Assembly: GCA_002348925.1 (NCBI GenBank)
Contig: DEBV01000013.1
Coordinates: forward strand, 1-6,239
From: Alphaproteobacteria bacterium UBA2947
GTDB taxonomy: Bacteria > Pseudomonadota > Alphaproteobacteria > Rs-D84
Reading direction: 5' to 3'
Length of the DNA: 6,239 nt
Positions 4,987 through 6,239 of this stretch are shown here, piece by piece. The notes beneath the pieces were generated by a model. It saw nothing but the letters and a program-made list of their open reading frames with translations. It was not told the origin of the DNA and ran no database searches. The position numbers were made by a program, and so were the translations under genes. Each line of letters opens with the position of its first letter. Position 1 is the stretch's first letter.

Positions 4987-5936
4987 CGCAACACCTCTGA
5001 ACATTGTTCAGCAACAGTCGCGACATCTTTTATTGCCTTGATTTGTGTTGCATTAAAGATTGTAGCACTTGCACTGGCCACTGTGGCACCAGCTGCCAAT
5101 ACATTTGATGCTGTGTTTAAATTTTTTTCTTTTTGTTGGCCATGTTCACTGTTATCGTTGCGAACTTTATTAGAATTTGCCATCGCGCTAACTATTGTTC
5201 CAACAGCGCCAGTCCCCACACCAACCGCTGACGACACCAGTGCACCTGTGGCACGATTGTTTATTTTACTGATATCGACATATTCAAAACCACTGCACAC
5301 AGATTGTATTTGTTTCGCCTCTGTAATATCTTGACCATTCAGTTTCGCAACAATAATCGAATCTTTTAAAAGTCTGACTGATGATTTACAATCGTTTATC
5401 TGTTCTTGCAAACTTTTATCAACTTTGTTATTCGCCGCAATCACAACGCCTGCAACATTCGTCACGGTATTTCCCGCCAACAACCCAGTACGCCAATTAC
5501 CCAATCTTTTACTTTTTGATTCTAATTCATCTATTTCTTTCTGGCGTTTATCTGTTGTGCCAGCATTTTTTGAAATGTTTTTGTTATCTAAATACTTATC
5601 CACTGCGGATAAAAATTCTTCTTCATCAACTGTTTCAACATAGGTTGGCGCACCATAAGACAACTCTTCCATTTCTTTATATTTTTGCGACAAAAGATCA
5701 TCAGTTTTTGCTTTTGACACACCGACCGCAACTGCACCTATCCCAAGTCCTGTTCCAACAGCAGTGACAGCAGTGTTAATCCCAGCCATTTTTTTCAAAT
5801 CTGATAATTCTTCGTCTATGCCCATACAGGAAACATAAGTTGCACGCAAGGCGTCTTCCAAAGGCAAAACGTCTGCCGCACGACAATTTGTGCAAACACC
5901 TAAAAAAGCAACCAAGATAAAATATTTCTTTAACAT
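4983..5936 (-). CDS. Exported helical protein with four Gly/Ala-rich segments; head gene of module A
   Basis: The product has 317 residues from ATG 5936 and is a diverged paralogue of the protein at 2682-3638. Residues 1-20 (MLKKYFILVAFLGVCTNCRA) form a signal peptide. Four small-residue-rich helical segments follow: 53-73 (INTAVTAVGT), 144-169 (RLGNWRTGLLAGN), 225-252 (INNRATGALVSSAVG) and 272-295 (LNTASNVLAAGA). They are in the same order as in the paralogue, with a charged stretch between the first two. Mature cysteines 37, 183, 214 and 312 align with four cysteines of the paralogue, suggesting two conserved disulphides. The frame extends upstream to a GTG at 5966, but that start has no ribosome site and would add ten residues before the signal peptide. 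The stop overlaps the next gene as ATGA. The family is not recognised, and a membrane-associated or scaffold role is inferred from composition only. Confidence 0.88.
   Translation of the reverse strand: MLKKYFILVAFLGVCTNCRAADVLPLEDALRATYVSCMGIDEELSDLKKMAGINTAVTAVGTGLGIGAVAVGVSKAKTDDLLSQKYKEMEELSYGAPTYVETVDEEEFLSAVDKYLDNKNISKNAGTTDKRQKEIDELESKSKRLGNWRTGLLAGNTVTNVAGVVIAANNKVDKSLQEQINDCKSSVRLLKDSIIVAKLNGQDITEAKQIQSVCSGFEYVDISKINNRATGALVSSAVGVGTGAVGTIVSAMANSNKVRNDNSEHGQQKEKNLNTASNVLAAGATVASASATIFNATQIKAIKDVATVAEQCSEVLR
4994..4998 (-). promoter_or_regulatory. Ribosome binding site that fixes the start of the NPGN-motif gene
   Basis: AGAGG lies 7 nt before ATG 4986, inside the last codons of the preceding gene. 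It lies downstream of the alternative ATG at 5004 and so excludes that start as the main one. Confidence 0.7.
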
Positions 5937-5946
5937 TCTCGTCTTA

Positions 5947-5955
5947 ATTTTATCA
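5947..5955 (-). promoter_or_regulatory. Extended -10 promoter of module A
   Basis: TGATAAAAT on the minus strand differs by one base from the TGATATAAT of the protease-operon promoter. No convincing -35 box is seen. Transcription starting about 7 nt downstream would fall near 5940, only about 4 nt before ATG 5936, giving an almost leaderless mRNA. A second candidate, TATAAA at 5989-5984, would give a leader of about 40 nt. Confidence 0.5.
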
Positions 5956-5992
5956 CAAAAACCCACCGAAGAAAATATGATTTTTTATACAT

Positions 5993-6015
5993 AAAAAATG
6001 CCAGCATTTACCGGC
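5993..6015 (-). terminator. Intrinsic terminator of the MerR-like gene
   Basis: Minus-strand GCCGG (6015-6011) pairs with CTGGC (6004-6000) around a 6-nt loop, with one G-U pair, followed by A and six T (5998-5993). It stands 22 nt after the stop at 6038. An A run on the other side (6016-6021 on the plus strand as T) gives it a bidirectional look. Confidence 0.75.
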
Positions 6016-6037
6016 TTTTTTGTTAATTTTTTTATAT

Positions 6038-6239
6038 TTAATCCAAAAACATTTTTGCCTGATTCAACAATTTTATCGCGGCTTCTACATCGCCCATGTC
6101 CAATTGCGATATTTCTGTTCTTTTTTCCCCAGTGTTTACCGATGTTTTCGTAATATTTGCCTCTACATTAAAAGTGCCGTTATGCAGAATTTTTTTGACC
6201 CCTGCAATCGTCATACCTTTGTCATAAAGCAGCGATTTT
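6038..6239 (-). CDS. MerR-family transcriptional regulator (partial, C-terminal 66 residues)
   Basis: The frame enters from the right edge and ends at TAA 6040-6038; 66 codons are visible. The first visible residues, KSLLYDKGMTIAGVKKIL, match the part of the MerR winged helix-turn-helix that follows the wing (the LL-Y/H-E/D-KG-x-TI-x-G-x-xxLL pattern). In Alphaproteobacteria such a regulator commonly lies downstream of ihfA in the plsX-fabH-ihfA neighbourhood; that context would be beyond this window. The short, polar C-terminus ends in a helix (VEAAIKLLNQAKMFLD) with no metal-binding cysteines, so a metal-sensing MerR is unlikely. It has its own terminator and is probably functionally separate from the exported-protein modules. 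The DNA-binding half is not visible. Confidence 0.72.
   Translation of the reverse strand, partial: KSLLYDKGMTIAGVKKILHNGTFNVEANITKTSVNTGEKRTEISQLDMGDVEAAIKLLNQAKMFLD

Noticed and set aside
4987..5004. Upstream ATG start for the NPGN-motif gene
   Set aside because: The ribosome site AGAGG lies downstream of it, and the ATGA junction plus signal peptide favour ATG 4986.
4861..5334. A 157-codon open frame on the plus strand
   Set aside because: It lies fully antisense to the module A genes, has no ribosome site or recognisable domain, and its composition mirrors the opposite strand. Other plus-strand frames (for example 1633-2037, 2728-3072 and 5381-5767) were dropped for the same reason.
5937..5966. 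Upstream GTG start adding ten residues to the module A head protein
   Set aside because: There is no ribosome site before it, and it would place a polar decapeptide before an ordinary signal peptide; the extended -10 element also lies inside this stretch.

Overview
The window is AT-rich, and all seven genes lie on the minus strand, so transcription runs from high to low coordinates. No RNA gene, insertion sequence or CRISPR array is visible. At the right edge is the C-terminal end of a MerR-type regulator whose helix-turn-helix motif resembles the one that often follows ihfA in Alphaproteobacteria. With the low GC, short intergenic gaps and many small secreted proteins, this suggests a reduced-genome alphaproteobacterium (gut- or host-associated, or Rickettsiales/Holosporales-like). 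That placement is inference. The standard genetic code fits: TAA, TGA and TAG all serve as stops.

Reading in the direction of transcription: (1) the MerR-like gene ends at 6038 and is followed by a hairpin terminator (5993-6015). (2) Module A (5936-4120) is a secreted helical protein with four small-residue-rich segments, coupled by an ATGA overlap to a secreted protein carrying an 'NPGN' motif domain (possible peptidoglycan hydrolase or virion-protein relative). (3) A small cytoplasmic helical protein (4064-3729) has its own extended -10 promoter and is followed by a strong hairpin (3677-3703). (4) Module B (3638 to the left edge) is a second copy of the four-segment helical protein, coupled by a TAGTG stop/start overlap to a tandem family of at least three secreted trypsin-like serine proteases. 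The first two proteases are joined by ATGA. The third is cut by the window edge one codon before its catalytic serine.

The two modules share one design: a paralogous exported helical 'head' protein first, then one or more exported enzymes translationally coupled to it. This suggests that the head protein and enzymes work together in or beyond the periplasm, for example as an anchor, inhibitor, chaperone or delivery partner. No known system is recognised, and the pairing is the most interesting feature here. The proteases have a nearly constant N-terminus and catalytic core but divergent loops, which looks like duplication followed by diversification of specificity.

Three extended -10 promoters (TGATATAAT, TGGTATAAT, TGATAAAAT) precede the three transcription starts. 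The one for module B has its -35 box inside the terminator hairpin of the gene before it.
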